Shown in pieces: positions 30,479 to 41,519 of a stretch of DNA of 64,000 nt. The stretch's first letter is position 1. Each line of letters opens with the position of its first letter. The notes under the pieces were generated by a model. It was not told the origin of the DNA and did not search any database. It saw only the letters and a list, made by a program, of their open reading frames with translations. The stretch comes from Emiliania huxleyi CCMP1516. Lineage: Eukaryota; Haptophyta; Isochrysidales; Noelaerhabdaceae. The position numbers and the translations under genes were made by a program. Location: NCBI RefSeq assembly GCF_000372725.1, contig NW_005200881.1:648850-712849 (forward strand). The letters are read 5' to 3'.

Positions 30479-30562
30479 TGTTTGCTCGCCAAATCGGTTC
30501 TGGTTCACGCGATCGGCTTTTCCTCTTTTCTTCGCCGCATCAAAGGCTCCTCTACGCGCGCG
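30479..30562 (+). repeat. Leader repeat shared with 19099-19183
   Basis: Shared blocks are CAAATCGGTTCT, GGTTCACGCGA, ATCGGCTTTT, CCTCTTTTCTTCGCCGCATC and AAAGGCTCCTCTACG, in the same order and spacing apart from small indels. Here it lies 23-106 bases before the importin ATG, so it forms the leader or core promoter. The other copy lies among introner-like repeats. Confidence 0.75.
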
Positions 30563-30584
30563 GGAGGGCCCGGGCCGCGCTACG

Positions 30585-33500
30585 ATGGACGTCACATCGG
30601 TGCTGCTCGCCGCGCAGTCCCATGACCAGGCGATCCGGCAGCAGGCCGAGCAGCAGCTCGAGTCGGCGAAGCAGCAGAACCTGGCGCGGCGCTCGCTGCG
30701 GTGCTCTCGGCTCTGCACCCGACTGACAGCCGCTCTCTCCCCCTCCCCCTCCCAGCCGCTGCTGATGTCGCTGATGGCGACTGAGCTCGCCAACGAAGGC
30801 AAGGAGCTGCGCATCCGCCAGGCCGCCGGGCTGGTGCTCAAGAACTGCCTCAGTGCCAAGGCGCGCGCACTCCCGCCCACCAATCCCCTGCGCTCAAGCG
30901 GGCCTGCAGCGCCGCGCGTGCTGGCTCTGCGCGCGCCTCGCGGCCCGCCGCGGGCGCTCTCTCGCACGACGGCGCGCCGCACGCGCGCGCGGAGCGTCGT
31001 CCTGTGCGAGCCGTCTCTCTTGACAGAGCTGTCTCAACACGCTTCGCTGCCCGCCGGCACGCCTTCCACCTGCCGCCGCCTGCCGCGCGCCGCGTAGGAC
31101 GGGACGAAGCAGCAGCAGCTGGCGCAGCTGTGGCTTCAGACGGACGCCAACGCCAAGCAGCAGATCAAAAACACCGTGCTCGGCACGCTCGGCAGCAGCG
31201 TCAAGGCGGCGCGGCACACGGCCGCGCAGGCCGTCTCTGCAATGGCAACCATCGACCTGCCGCACAACCAGTGGCCGGAGCTGATCCAGGGGCTGGTCAC
31301 CAACGTGACCCAGGCGCCCAACGGCTTCGTCAAGCAGTCCTCGCTCGAGGCGCTCGGCTACATCTGCGAAGAGATCGATCCGGACGTGCTGCAACCGCAA
31401 TCCAACCTCATCCTTACCGCAGTCATCCAGGCGACCGCCACTTCCGAGAACCGCCCCACTCCCCACCTCCCACGCTGCGCACCCGCCAGAGGGCTCGCCG
31501 GGGCCACGCCAGGCGCCGCCCCGGCCCTCTCGGGCTGCCGCCGCTGCCGCCGTCACCCTCGCCTCTCTCCTCCCAGCCTCGCCTGAGCTGCTGCTGCTGC
31601 TGCGGCCTCCCCCCCAGGGCATGCGCAAGGACGAGGCGGACGAGGAGATCCGGCGCGCGGGGACCAACGCGCTGCTCAACGCGCTCGAGTTCGTCAAGAC
31701 CAACTTCGACAACGAGGTGGAGCGAAACTACATCATGCAGACCGTCTGCGAGACGTGCACCGCCGAGTCAAAGGAGCTCAAGTCGGCGGCGTTCGAGTGC
31801 ACCGTGCGAGTAGTCGAGCTGTACTACGACAAGCTCGCACCGTACATGCAGGCGCTGTACACGCTGACGCTGCAGGCGATCGAGAAGGCGACGCACGACC
31901 CGGCGGAGGACGAGGTCGGCCAGCAGGCCATCGAGTTTTGGTCCACCATCTGCGACGAGGAGCTCGAGCTGATCGAGGAGGCGCACGAGGTGGAGCAAGA
32001 GGCCGCCGCGCCCCTCTGCGTAGAGTGCCCCCCTCCCGACCCTTCACGGGCCCGCCCGATAGGCGGAGCAAGAGCAGCCGCCGCGCCCCCCCTCGCGGCC
32101 GTGCCAGAACTTCGTGCGCGGCGCGGCCGCCTTCCTGACGCCGCTGCTGCTCGAGGGCCTGACGAAGCAGGACGAGGACGACGACGACGACACGTGGAAC
32201 GTGGCGATGGCGGCGGCGACCTGCCTCGCTCGCGTGGCGCAGGTGGTCGAGGACGAGGTGGTGCAGTACGTGACGCCCTTCATCGAGCGCCACATCACCG
32301 CGACCGATTGGCGGCGGCGCGAGGCGGCGACGCTTGCTTTTGGCTCCATCCTGGAGGGGCCGTCGCCAAAGGCGCTGCAGCCGTACATGGCGGACGCGCT
32401 CAACCTGATGATCCGGCTGATGCGCGACGCGTCGGTCCAGGTCAAGGACACGGCGGCGTGGACCATCGGGCGCGTGTGCGAGCACCACATCCTCGCGATC
32501 ACCGCGGAGCAGTGGCAGCAAATGACGCGCGCGCTGCAGCCGGGGGAGCCGCCCGAGGCGGAGGGTGTGCTGCTCGCGGGGCTCAAGGACGAGCCGCGCG
32601 TCGCCGCCAACGTGTGCTCCGCGCTGCACAACCTGGCGGAGCACTGCGAGGAGACGCGCAACAACCCGACCAACGTGCTCTCGCCCCTCTTCGTCGACCT
32701 CGCGCGCGCGCTGCTCGCCTGCACCGAGCGGCCCGACGCGGGCGAGCGGAATCTGCGCGTCTCGGCGTACGAGGCGCTGAACACGACGCTCACCAACGCG
32801 GCCGAGGACACCAAGGCCCACATTGCCCAGCTGCTGCCCGTCATCGCGGGCCGGCTCGAGCAGTCCTTCGCGATGCAGATCGTCTCCAACGACGACCGCG
32901 AGGCGCAGAACGAGCTGCAGGGGCTGCTGTGCGGCACGCTGCAGGTGTGAATAGTGTAGTAGTGTTCACGCAGGTGGCGGCGCCGCGCGCTCCGCTCTCG
33001 CGCGAGGGGTGGCTCTTCACACCCGCGCCCCGCTGCGAACCAGGTGGTGACGCAGAAGCTGGGCCAGCTCGACCGCGAGATGGCCGACCGCCTCATGCAG
33101 CTCTTCCTCCAGGTCTTTGGCTCCAAAAACTCGACGGTGCAGGAGGAGGCGCTCATGGCCGTCGGCGCCGTCGCAAACGGTGCGACCGCGACGCGCCGCC
33201 CGCCGCCCTCCTTCAGCCCCGCGGCGGCCGTCCGCGTGAGGAGTACCAGACGGCAAGAACTCTGACCTCCCCGTGAGGGACCCGTGAGGGACTCAACACC
33301 TCAAGCACTCTCCGACGGACCCCGCGCCTCCTGCGCCGCTCCCCTCCCCCCTCCCCCGGCCCACAGCGACCCCACCAGCTCGCGACTCACCCCGACCCTC
33401 GCCCTGCCCGCAGCTGTCGAGTCCGAGTTTGAGAAGTACATGCCCCACTTCCGCCCCTTCCTCTGCCTCGGCCTCAACAACTACGAGGAGCACCAGGTCT

Positions 33501-34135
33501 GCGCCGTCGCCGTCGGCGTGGTTGGCGACATCTGCCGCGCGCTCGAGGTCAAGGTGCTGCCTTACTGCGAGGAGATCCTGCAGCTGCTGCTGCGCAACCT
33601 CCAGAACCCCGCGCTCAACCGCAACGTCAAGCCGCCCATCCTGTCGTGCTTTGGCGACATCGCGCTCGCCGTCGGGGGCAACTTCGAGGCGTACCTGCAG
33701 GTGACTATGTCGATGCTCGAGCAGGCCGGCATGACTGCGATGGACGTGTCCAACCCGGACTTGGTCGACTACTTGGGGCAGCTGCGGGAGGGGATCTTCG
33801 AGGCGTACACGGGCGTGCTGCAGGGGCTGCGCGCAGATAACAAGGGGCCGAAGTTCACGCCCTACCTGCAGGGGGCGATGCGCTTGCTACACCAGGTGGC
33901 GCTCCCTCCGGCCAGAGGCGCCGACTGCAGGATGCGTTGGGATCACGGCGCCGGCGCGTGCTCCCACCAGGTGGCCGAGTCGTGCGGCCACGACCATGTG
34001 TCGGACGACCTCTGCCGCGCCGCCGTCGGCGTCGTCGGAGACCTCGCGATGACCGTCGGGCCAGAGTTCACGCGGATAGCGAAGCAGGAGCCGCACAAGA
34101 GCTACTTGAAGGTGCTGCTGAAGGAGGCGCGCTAG
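30585..34135 (+). CDS. KPNB1: Importin subunit beta-1 (karyopherin beta-1)
   Basis: Eight exons: 30585-30683, 30756-30860, 31098-31430, 31618-32001, 32108-32944, 33044-33179, 33414-33895 and 33971-34135, giving 846 residues (plant importin beta is about 870). Landmarks match plant importin beta in order: MDVTSVLLAAQSHDQAIRQQ, QAAGLVLKNCLSAK, LPHNQWPELIQGLV, KQSSLEALGYICEEIDPDVL, QQAIEFWSTICDEELELIE, REAATLAFGSILEGPS, NELQGLLCGTLQ, CAVAVGVVGDICRALE and VKPPILSCFGDIALAVGGNF. It is the HEAT-repeat carrier that takes NLS cargo through the nuclear pore and is released by Ran-GTP. Introns 1-4 begin with GC; 5-7 begin with GT. Intron 7 is flanked by CACCAGGTGGC at both ends. The last 20-25 family residues are missing, so a short final exon may exist downstream. 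Confidence 0.95.
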
Positions 34136-35032
34136 CCTCGCCAAACGGGGCGCTGCGGCAAGCGCGAGCAGCAAACCCACCACGAGCCTGCGTCTGGTTA
34201 GGCGCGCCAATCGCCCAACGAGATGACGCAGCAGGTTGGCTCCTGGGCGACGCGCACAGTGTCCCAATAGCGGCCAGTCGTACCGCCGTCTCCCGCGAGG
34301 CGCGCCCTCGCCCCCTCGCCTCTCTCCCCTTTCCGCCCGACGCCGCCTCCCTTGCATCTCACCCCGCGTAACCCGCTGCACAGGCGGTTTTGGCCGCCAG
34401 CAACGCTCCGTCTTGGTTGCTGCGCCGGCCGTTGTATTCGCATCATATGCACGCCCCCACCCTCTGTATTCCGGCGGCACCCAACCCCGCTTCACTCTAG
34501 TTCGGCGTGCGGCGCGCTGGTCTGACGAGTGTCAGTGATCAGCGCCTCTCGCGCTATCAGCTAGGTGTGTCGCGCTGTGTGCTAGCCCTCCGTATTGCCC
34601 CTGCGCGTTGAGTGTTTCTTCTAACAAAGAGATTTAGGGTACATTGAAGCTGCAAGCGCTCAAGCTTCCTCAGCCACTCGATGTGTTCCTCTCTCTTCAT
34701 TATGCGCGCTGTAGCCTCATCTCATTGAGCTGGAGAGTGGAGTCGCCGCCGGCTGCACGCCGCGCTCTATTAGTGAGCGAGTATTTGGAGAGAGCGCCGA
34801 CGGAGTAGAATGTCCAAAAAAATCGCAGGCGCGCGACTTTTACCATTTTGCCCCGGGCGGGCCGCCGGGCCCTACCTTCAGGGTGGTGCTCACGCGAAAA
34901 GGAATCGACGCGATATGTACAAAGCATACAAGAAGAGGAGAATTTAAACAAAACAACTCTCTCTCACAGCAGACAGGCTCGACACAGGTGCGAACTGGCG
35001 CGTGCTAGTACAGAAGAGGAGAAACACCAGTG
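34136..35032. other. No supported gene (importin 3' region)
   Basis: Downstream DNA of importin beta. Nothing coding is recognised; a short terminal importin exon could hide near 34383 (CACAG|GCGG). 34960-34972 CAACTCTCTCTCACAGCAG resembles 42121-42139 and may mark the leader of the next small frame. Confidence 0.4.
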
Positions 35033-35344
35033 ATGACGAGACAGAAGCTAGCGCGGACGAGAGCAGGGCAGACCCGGGGACGGCGGAGCCGGAGCAGACG
35101 GCATCGGCCGCCGAGGGAACGTTGGGAAGAGGCACGAGGAGGGCGGCGACCTCATCCTCAACCGACTATGGAGGACCCGTCGCCAGACAGTCGCCAGACG
35201 ACGCGCAGGGCAGACGATGTGGAGGCGGAGCAGACGCGCAGGGCGAGACGAGGGAGGGAGCAGGACTTTGCAGAGATCAGCAGGAGGATGTACGAAGAGA
35301 TTAGGAGCAGCAGGGACCCGAGGGACCATGTGGAAGACGGCTAG
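35033..35344 (+). CDS. Small charged protein, hypothetical
   Basis: 103 codons from ATG 35033. The first half is Arg-rich; the second half reads PSPDSRQTTRRADDVEAEQT, then GREQDFAEISRRMYEEIRSS. The helical, mixed-charge C-terminus is plausible for a real protein. No family match is known, and no intron is needed. It could equally be a chance frame. Confidence 0.25.
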   Translation: MTRQKLARTRAGQTRGRRSRSRRHRPPRERWEEARGGRRPHPQPTMEDPSPDSRQTTRRADDVEAEQTRRARRGREQDFAEISRRMYEEIRSSRDPRDHVEDG

Positions 35345-35679
35345 TGCTAGCCCGCCGTACTAGCCCCCCATCGGGAGGACGACCCCGGCTAGTCGCCGAC
35401 CACACCCACAAAGAACCCTGCACAAAGATCGCACGGGCGGGGACCTGTTCCTTTTTACCCACCTCACAGTAGAGGTGTCCGTTTTTATTTATTTATTTAT
35501 GGCGCAGCCAAAGAGCCATGCCTTGTTGCCTGAGAGGGCCTGACAACTTGTACGTTGTAGCGGAGTAGCGCTACATGTTTGGACACACGGCGGGCGCTTT
35601 CGAGGCGAGCAGCACAGCATTTTTCTAGCCAGCGTGCGGGACCTACTTTGCGGGGACGATAGCTACTTACTACTTATAC

Positions 35680-36137
35680 TGCACAGTCGCGCTCCCAATA
35701 CGTGCATCACTTTTGTGACAGGCCTCAGACTTTGAGCGGCCATATCTCGGTATAACTATTGATGAAAACTCTTCGGATTTGGAACGGGGGCCCGGCCCCA
35801 GTTCGAATGGCGATGAGTTCTCCGGTGGTTCATCAATAGTACCGAGATNNNNNNNNNNNNNNNNNNNNNNNNNNNNNNNNNNNNNNNNNNNNNNNNNNNN
35901 NNNNNNNNNNNNNNNNNNNNNNNNNNNNNNNNNNNNNNNNNNNNNNNNTCAAACTTAGATCGGCCATGTCCCGATATACCTAATCACCACAGTACATCGG
36001 CTCTGGCACGGGGGCTCGGCCCCAGTTCGAATGGCGATGAGTTCTCCGGTGGTTCATCAATAGTTACCGAGATATGGCCGCTCAAAGTCTGAGACCTGTC
36101 ACAAAAGTGATGCACGTATTGGGAGCGCGACTGTGCA
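35680..36137. mobile_element. Foldback / MITE-like element with nested hairpins
   Basis: The left end TGCACAGTCGCGCTCCCAAT.. (35680-35767) is the near-exact inverse of the right end (36048-36137), giving terminal inverted repeats of about 85-90 bp. Inside, CCCAGTTCGAATGGCGATGA and the following 40 bases occur twice in direct orientation (about 35792 and 36020). Each half also folds on itself: CGGCCATATCTCGGTATAAC against GATATGGCCG. No coding capacity is evident; a minus-strand frame of 158 codons running through the right arm (35984-36460) looks incidental. The centre is an assembly gap. Confidence 0.8.
35849..35948. other. Assembly gap (100 N) in the foldback element
   Basis: A run of 100 N placed between the two inverted halves, as expected when assemblers fail on a long palindrome. 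Confidence 0.99.
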
Positions 36138-36768
36138 CCTCCGGCGCGCGGAGCCTCTGCGCTCTGCCTCTGGCCCGGAGCGCCGAAGAAAATTTTGAGA
36201 CGAAATGCTAAAAGTTGGCGCTCCGAGACGATCAAAGTGGTAAAAGTCGCACTCTCCCCTGACCCGATCAAATCTAAAAGCACCCGAGGCTCCAGAAACC
36301 CAACCCTCAGACTATGAAAGCGACCCGAAAATACCCTCTTGTTTTCTGTTTTCTGTTTTTCAACACGACGCCCGCCCGCCCGCCACCCCGAGGCGGCTCG
36401 GCCCCCCACTGACCGAGAGATCAAAACGGGACGGCCCTGAGAGGGGACATAATTGCACATGCGACATGGGTCTCATGGCCAGCACATCGGCGTTCGGCCC
36501 CACGATCGGCCATCGTCGATCGTGCCGATCGATCTTCGTACACTTCGATGCCGAATGAGGAGAATGTGATTCGTGTCTCGAGGAGCGTCGCCGCCGCCAC
36601 ACTGCTTCTTGAAGGCGGCCACTGCGCGGAATTGGGAATAACGTGCGCACGCCACCCCGTCCCGCGGCGTCCCCCGCGAGCCCGACAAGCGACATTTAAA
36701 CATTAAGTATGTCACATCAGCACACAACAGCAGTCTTCAGTCAACAGTCATCACAAAAAATGAAGGTC

Positions 36769-38685
36769 TCACATGCGCGCCGCCGCGAGGCCGTAGGGGC
36801 GGGGCATGGGAGGCGCCGCATCGCTCGCCTCCGGGTCTTCCTCCGACCCGGAGAGGTCACTCGTGTGCGCTCGCGTCAACTCGCGGCGAGCGCCGTCGTC
36901 GTTCTCGTCGAGGTCCTCCTCTTCCTCCTGCGAGGGGGGCGGGGGCGAGGATGAGGGAGGAAAGACTCCAACGCCAGTGAGGGGCGAGCTGCCGGATGTG
37001 TGTCTCACGAGTGTCCCGGGAGTGTCGCCTCCTCGAGCGAGTCGAGGCGCGAGATGCGAGTCGAGGCGCGGGAGACCCTGCCTCGCTCCGGGAACATGAG
37101 CTCCGCTGCGGCCGCCTCCACCGCCGCGCGGCCCACCAGCTCGTACAGCCGCTCCAGCGCTTCCGCAGGAGGCAACCTGCGGGGCAAGTCACTCGCGTGT
37201 GTCTCTCCCATGCAGCCACTCTCCTCAACGCGCGGTTGTCGCGGCATGTGCGTGTGTCTCGGGCTCACTTTCCAGCGCTCAAGCTGCTGTTGAGCGAGCG
37301 CAGCCGCCGGTCGGCCGTGTTGAGAGCGCACCTGGGACGAGGGAGTCAGCAGCGCACTCAAAGCTAGCGGGTGTGCGGCCGGGAGGGCAGGAGAGAGGAT
37401 ATTGGCGAGGCGCGAGCGGCGTGCGAGGTCAGAGCTCACTGGAAGACGAGGTCGCTGCAGCTGACGAGGACTGTGCGGCGCGGCCCGTCCCCCGCCTCGC
37501 GGTACTCCTCCCCCGGCAAGCAGTCGGACGGCATGGCCGACGATGTCGCCATGATAGAGGGTGGTGGGACGGCCGAGTTCGCGTTCGCCGAGCAGGCTTG
37601 CGCCGGGTTTGCCCTCCGCTCGAGGGCGAGCTCCCAGAAAGGCCTGCTCTTGACGAGCCGCCTGCCGCCCGAGACCGAGGTGCCCACCTGACGCTTGGGC
37701 GGCGCGTTCGCCAGGCCCTCCTCACGCGGCGCAGCTTCAATTCCTTCAAAGCATCCCCGGCAGCCTCCATCCCGCCCTCCCTTGTGGTGGTCGTGCGCTG
37801 CACGCCGATAGCGTGACGGCCTATTCGAGAGCACTCGGCGTCAGGCTCCGGATGGGGAAATGACAAGCGCAACAGCGGTGAAGGCCGCCGCAGGAAGGCT
37901 CGCAGGCGGCTGGGCGGCACGCGAGCCTCGCCGCCGCCGTCGCCTTCGCCTCCCGCGCCGCTGGGTGCGCAGGGCGATCGGCCGTTCAATTGGCCGCCCG
38001 TCGGTTTGCAGGGCGATTGGCCGACGAGAGAGGCAACCACGCCGTGCCAGAAGCCCTCGCCGCGGCTGGCGCTGCAAGCAGAGGGCGGCGCGGCGGATCT
38101 CTGCCGCGCCAGCCGCCGCTCGGGCGTCAGAAAGCGAGCTCGCTGCCGCCGTTGAGTTTTCGGCGGCTCTTGCGCGGCGGCCGCTTCCAGCGTCGAAGAG
38201 TCTGCGGGAGAAGTCGGCTCGGGCGGCGGCGTAGCTGGCGGTGGGCCGTCCGCCGCGAGCGCTGCCTTTGGATCCAAAGGCAGCGGCGTCGTGGGCGGCG
38301 TGAGACACGGCGACACCGCTGCAACCACAGTATCGAGCCACGAGCGTTGGATACTCTGAGGCGTCGGCGATGCCGGAGGCTGAGCTGAGCGGGCGGTCCC
38401 CGGTCGGCGGCACGCCTCCGCAGCAGCGAGCCTCCAAAAGCTGGCGTCTGCATGCGGCGAGAAGCAGGTCCGCAGCGAAGGCGAGGCGATCGCGGGTGGC
38501 GGCGTTGGTGGTGGTGGCGGCGTTGGTGGCGGCGGCTGTGGCGGCGGCGTTGGTGGCGGCGGCTGCAGCCTCGAGTTGCCCTCCGAGCTTAGCGGTGAGA
38601 GTGGGACTCGGCGCGCCTTGTTTTCAGGTGAGCCCGGCCCACAGACAGGAGGCGGCGGCGTGACGTGCGGCACGGGCGAGAACAT
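36769..38685 (-). CDS. Multi-exon gene, Pro-rich N-terminus and acidic C-terminus, unknown
   Basis: The long first exon begins MFSPVPHVTPPPPVCGPGSP and is Pro/Ala/Ser-rich, with RRQRARFLTPERRLARQRSA and GEGFWHGVVASLVGQSP in the middle. Later pieces on the same strand look real and are separated by splice-like sites: VSGGRRLVKSRPFWELALE with SCSDLVFQ (about 37680-37440), ALNTADRRLRSLNSSLSAGK (about 37330), LPPAEALERLYELVGRAAVE (about 37170), and EEEDLDENDDGARRELTRAH to the stop at 36769. A GTGAGG...CGTCAG stretch of only 38 bp at about 37720 may be an intron or a frame error. No family is recognised. Confidence 0.4.
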
Positions 38686-38689
38686 GGCT

Positions 38690-39540
38690 GCGAGTCCGAC
38701 GTTCGAGTTCGAAGGCGGATTTAAAAGGCTTACAAGAAATCAAAACGCTTAGAGAGACCGCGGGGGCGGGCGCGAATCCTCGACCGAAGAGAGCTGGCCC
38801 CACCTCCCGGGGAGGGGCGGCGTGGCGATCCAATACCGCCACCCTCGCCCGAGGAGTCGGGCACGGGATCGCCGGAGGCGGAGTCAACAGGAGCAGGCAG
38901 AGAGGGCGAGACGGCAGCGGGGCCGCGGCCGAAAAAAGCTAGGAGGGGGAGCCGGGCCCCGCATCCGTTGCCCAACCAGCGGAAAGCGAGTGGGGGGAGG
39001 CCAAACGGAGAAGCCCCGAGGGATGACGTCGAGTGAGGATGTACGTCGTGTGCGTGTCTGGTGTTTATTAGCTCCGAGTAGAGGGGGCGCTCCGCTGCTA
39101 GGGGAAACCTGGAGCGCGGACTAACCCTCGGAGACCCATGTTTTCTTTAAGGCCCTTTCCCTGCGAACGCGCACCCCCTGGGCTAGGGCTCTCTTGCCCG
39201 CAACCCGATGCCAATCATCCGGCCCGCTGGGTGCGCTTCTGAGCTCCCCGGCCCTGGAGGATGTGCGGTTAATGACTGCACTCCAAGTGCTCCAAGTGCT
39301 TAACGAACCACACAGATACATGTAGCATGATGACCTCCGCCTTCTAGAGCCGTACACCGTCCTCGCACCTCGGTCGTTGCACACGAGTCCGACATGGTTT
39401 CAAAAACTTAGCTCAAAAGAAATTCCGGCACCGGCGTGCTCCAAGTGCTGCAAGTGCTGCGAGCCACACACCCGCCTCAATCCTCTCCCACCAGCACCAC
39501 TCGCATCCTCCCCGCGGTCCTCCGTCGGCCGCGCCACACT
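38690..39540. other. No supported gene; dispersed repeat copies
   Basis: Upstream region of the previous gene and 3' region of the next. It contains the partners of the repeats at 4788 and 212: GAGTAGAGGG to AGGGCTCTCT (39072-39200) and GGTTAATGACTGCACTCCAA with flanks (about 39268; first copy near 231). Confidence 0.5.
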
Positions 39541-41511
39541 TCACAACAACCCGCCTGCAGCAATCAGCGATCCCGCCCAGATCACGTTGTGCGACACCGC
39601 GACCAGCCCGAGTTGCGCGCCCCTCCGCCGCGCGAGCCTCCGCCGCGCGACCTGCGCCTCCCAGTCGCGCATCTCGTCGGGGCCCGCGACTAGCCTCACG
39701 CCCCCGGCGCCTCCAGCCTCGGCGGGCGAGGGGCGGAGCCTCAGCGGCGGCTCCATGCTCGCGCACCTATAGGATGGATCCACTTCCCTCGCGGGCTGCT
39801 CCTCCGGCCTCCTGCGGCGGCGGCGTCCTCGCGCACAGCCGCAGCAGCTGCTCGCTCCTCGCGTCGTCGACGTACAGCTCGACCCGGCGCGGGACCACCC
39901 CCGAGGCGGGGGGCGGGTGCGGTCTCACCAGCTGCGGCTCGGCAGAGGGCAGAGGCGGTGCGGGGCCGTCGGCATCGTCCACCCCTTGCGACAGCTGATG
40001 GAAGAAGTGGAGGGTGCCCACCTGCGGCGGGCCACCTCGTCCTTCAGAGCTGGTCCTCTTCAGAGCTGGTCCTCCCTCGCGCGGGAGTGAGAGGGCAGAG
40101 GTGCTCACCTGAGCCACCCCCTCCGGCAAGCCGCGGAGGTCGAGCGACCGCTGGGAGGAGGACGAGGAGGAGCCCAGCCCGCGCTCGTCAAGCTGCCACA
40201 GCCCGCGCCGCTCCGCCTCGCAAAAGAGCTTGTCAGCAGCGGCCACCCTCTCCGCCTCGAACTCAGCCGCCATCAGAGCGCCTAGTGCGCAAGACCGCCC
40301 GACGTCGCTCGAGCCTCGGCCGAAGCTCGCCCAGACGCAGCCGTGTTCAGAGCGCCGACGGCGACGGGCGGCATCGCGCGCCGGACCTCCTCCCCGTGCG
40401 CCGCGAGTGCGCGCGCGCCGCCCAAGTTTCCCTCTCGCAGGCACTGCAGCACCAGCGCCCCGCGCTGCTCCGACTCTGTGATTAGCAGCCGACCGCCCGC
40501 CGCCCCCGCCGCCGCTGCCGCCGACCCCGCCGCCGCTGCCGCCGCTGCCGCCGACCCCGCTGCCGCTGCCGCCGCCGCCGCCGCCGACGGCGGCGGCGGC
40601 GGTAGCGGCGGCGCGTGCGCATCGATGTGCGCCTCGATCTCCTGCGCCACAAGTCACCGAGATGAAGCCGAGAGCGAGAGACGAGAGGGGGCCGAGATGA
40701 AGCCGAGAGGGAGAGGGAGCCGAGGTGAAGCCGAGCTGCAGCTTCGCGCTCCTGCATCACCGCCACCGCCTCGAACGGCGCCGCCGAGCAGCGCGCGGCG
40801 GCGGCGATGAGCGAAGAGATGGCTGGTCCGCCGCCGCGCAGCCGCAAGCCGCGCCTGAGGAGGAGTCGATTCACGTTGATCATGCGGGCTCGGCCCCAGC
40901 CGGCGAGGCCGCGTAGCCGCGAGGGGCTGCCTTCGGAGCCGGCGGCAGAGGGAGATGGCGGCCTCGGTCTCGCTCGCGTCGGCGAGCGCGCGAACGAGCG
41001 CAGTCAGTGCCCTGCTCTCCGGCACCACACCGTCCGAGAGGCACTTGTCGCAGGCAGACAGCGCGCGCTCGGTCTGCCCGAGCCGCAGTCGCCCGAGGAT
41101 GAGGGCGGTGTAGAGCGCGGCGTCGGGGCGGACGCCGCGCTTCCGCATCAGCCCGCCAGCCGCGAGCAGCGCGTCGTCGTCGCCGCAGCTCACCGCCGCC
41201 TCAATCAGAGGCACGAACGCGGCAGTCGACGGCTCGCGCGCCGCTGTAAGCCAGCGGAGGGTCGCGTCGATGCCTCCGTCGTTGAGGACGAGCTCGGAGA
41301 GCTCCGCGTCGAGGGAGGAGGAGGAGGCGCCCTTCCGCGACGCGGCGGCCGCCGCCGCTGTCGCCGCCGCCACCTCGCCCCTTGCTCCGCCGCCGGAGTC
41401 GTCGTGGACGGCGATCCGGGCGAGTGCCGCGTACCGTGGGCCCGAGAGACGCTCGCCCGAGGCGAGGACCGCGCGGGCCAGCGCGCCCATGGCCCCGCGA
41501 GCATTCCGCAT
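39541..41511 (-). CDS. PPR-SMR protein with hydrophobic C-terminus
   Basis: ATG at 41511 is the first in frame; a further upstream exon (about 41900-41600, ATWEAFERILRFLVERGPLV) is possible. The protein has pentatricopeptide repeats (AAFVPLIEAAVSCGDDDALL, MRKRGVRPDAALYTALILGR, RALSACDKCLSDGVVPESRA), an Ala/Pro-rich linker, GALVLQCLREGNLGGARALA and EAERVAAADKLFCEAERRGL. An Smr-type segment follows (SLDLRGLPEGVAQ, then intron, VGTLHFFHQLSQG), then VELYVDDARSEQLLRL. The last intron (39767-39836, GTGCGCGAG start) leads to DEMRDWEAQVARRRLARRRG and a hydrophobic tail VSHNVIWAGSLIAAGGLL. PPR-SMR proteins bind organelle RNA, mostly in plastids; the SMR domain is a possible nuclease. The family DLHG motif reads DLRG here. 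Middle exon borders are approximate. Confidence 0.6.
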
Positions 41512-41519
41512 CACCGAGG

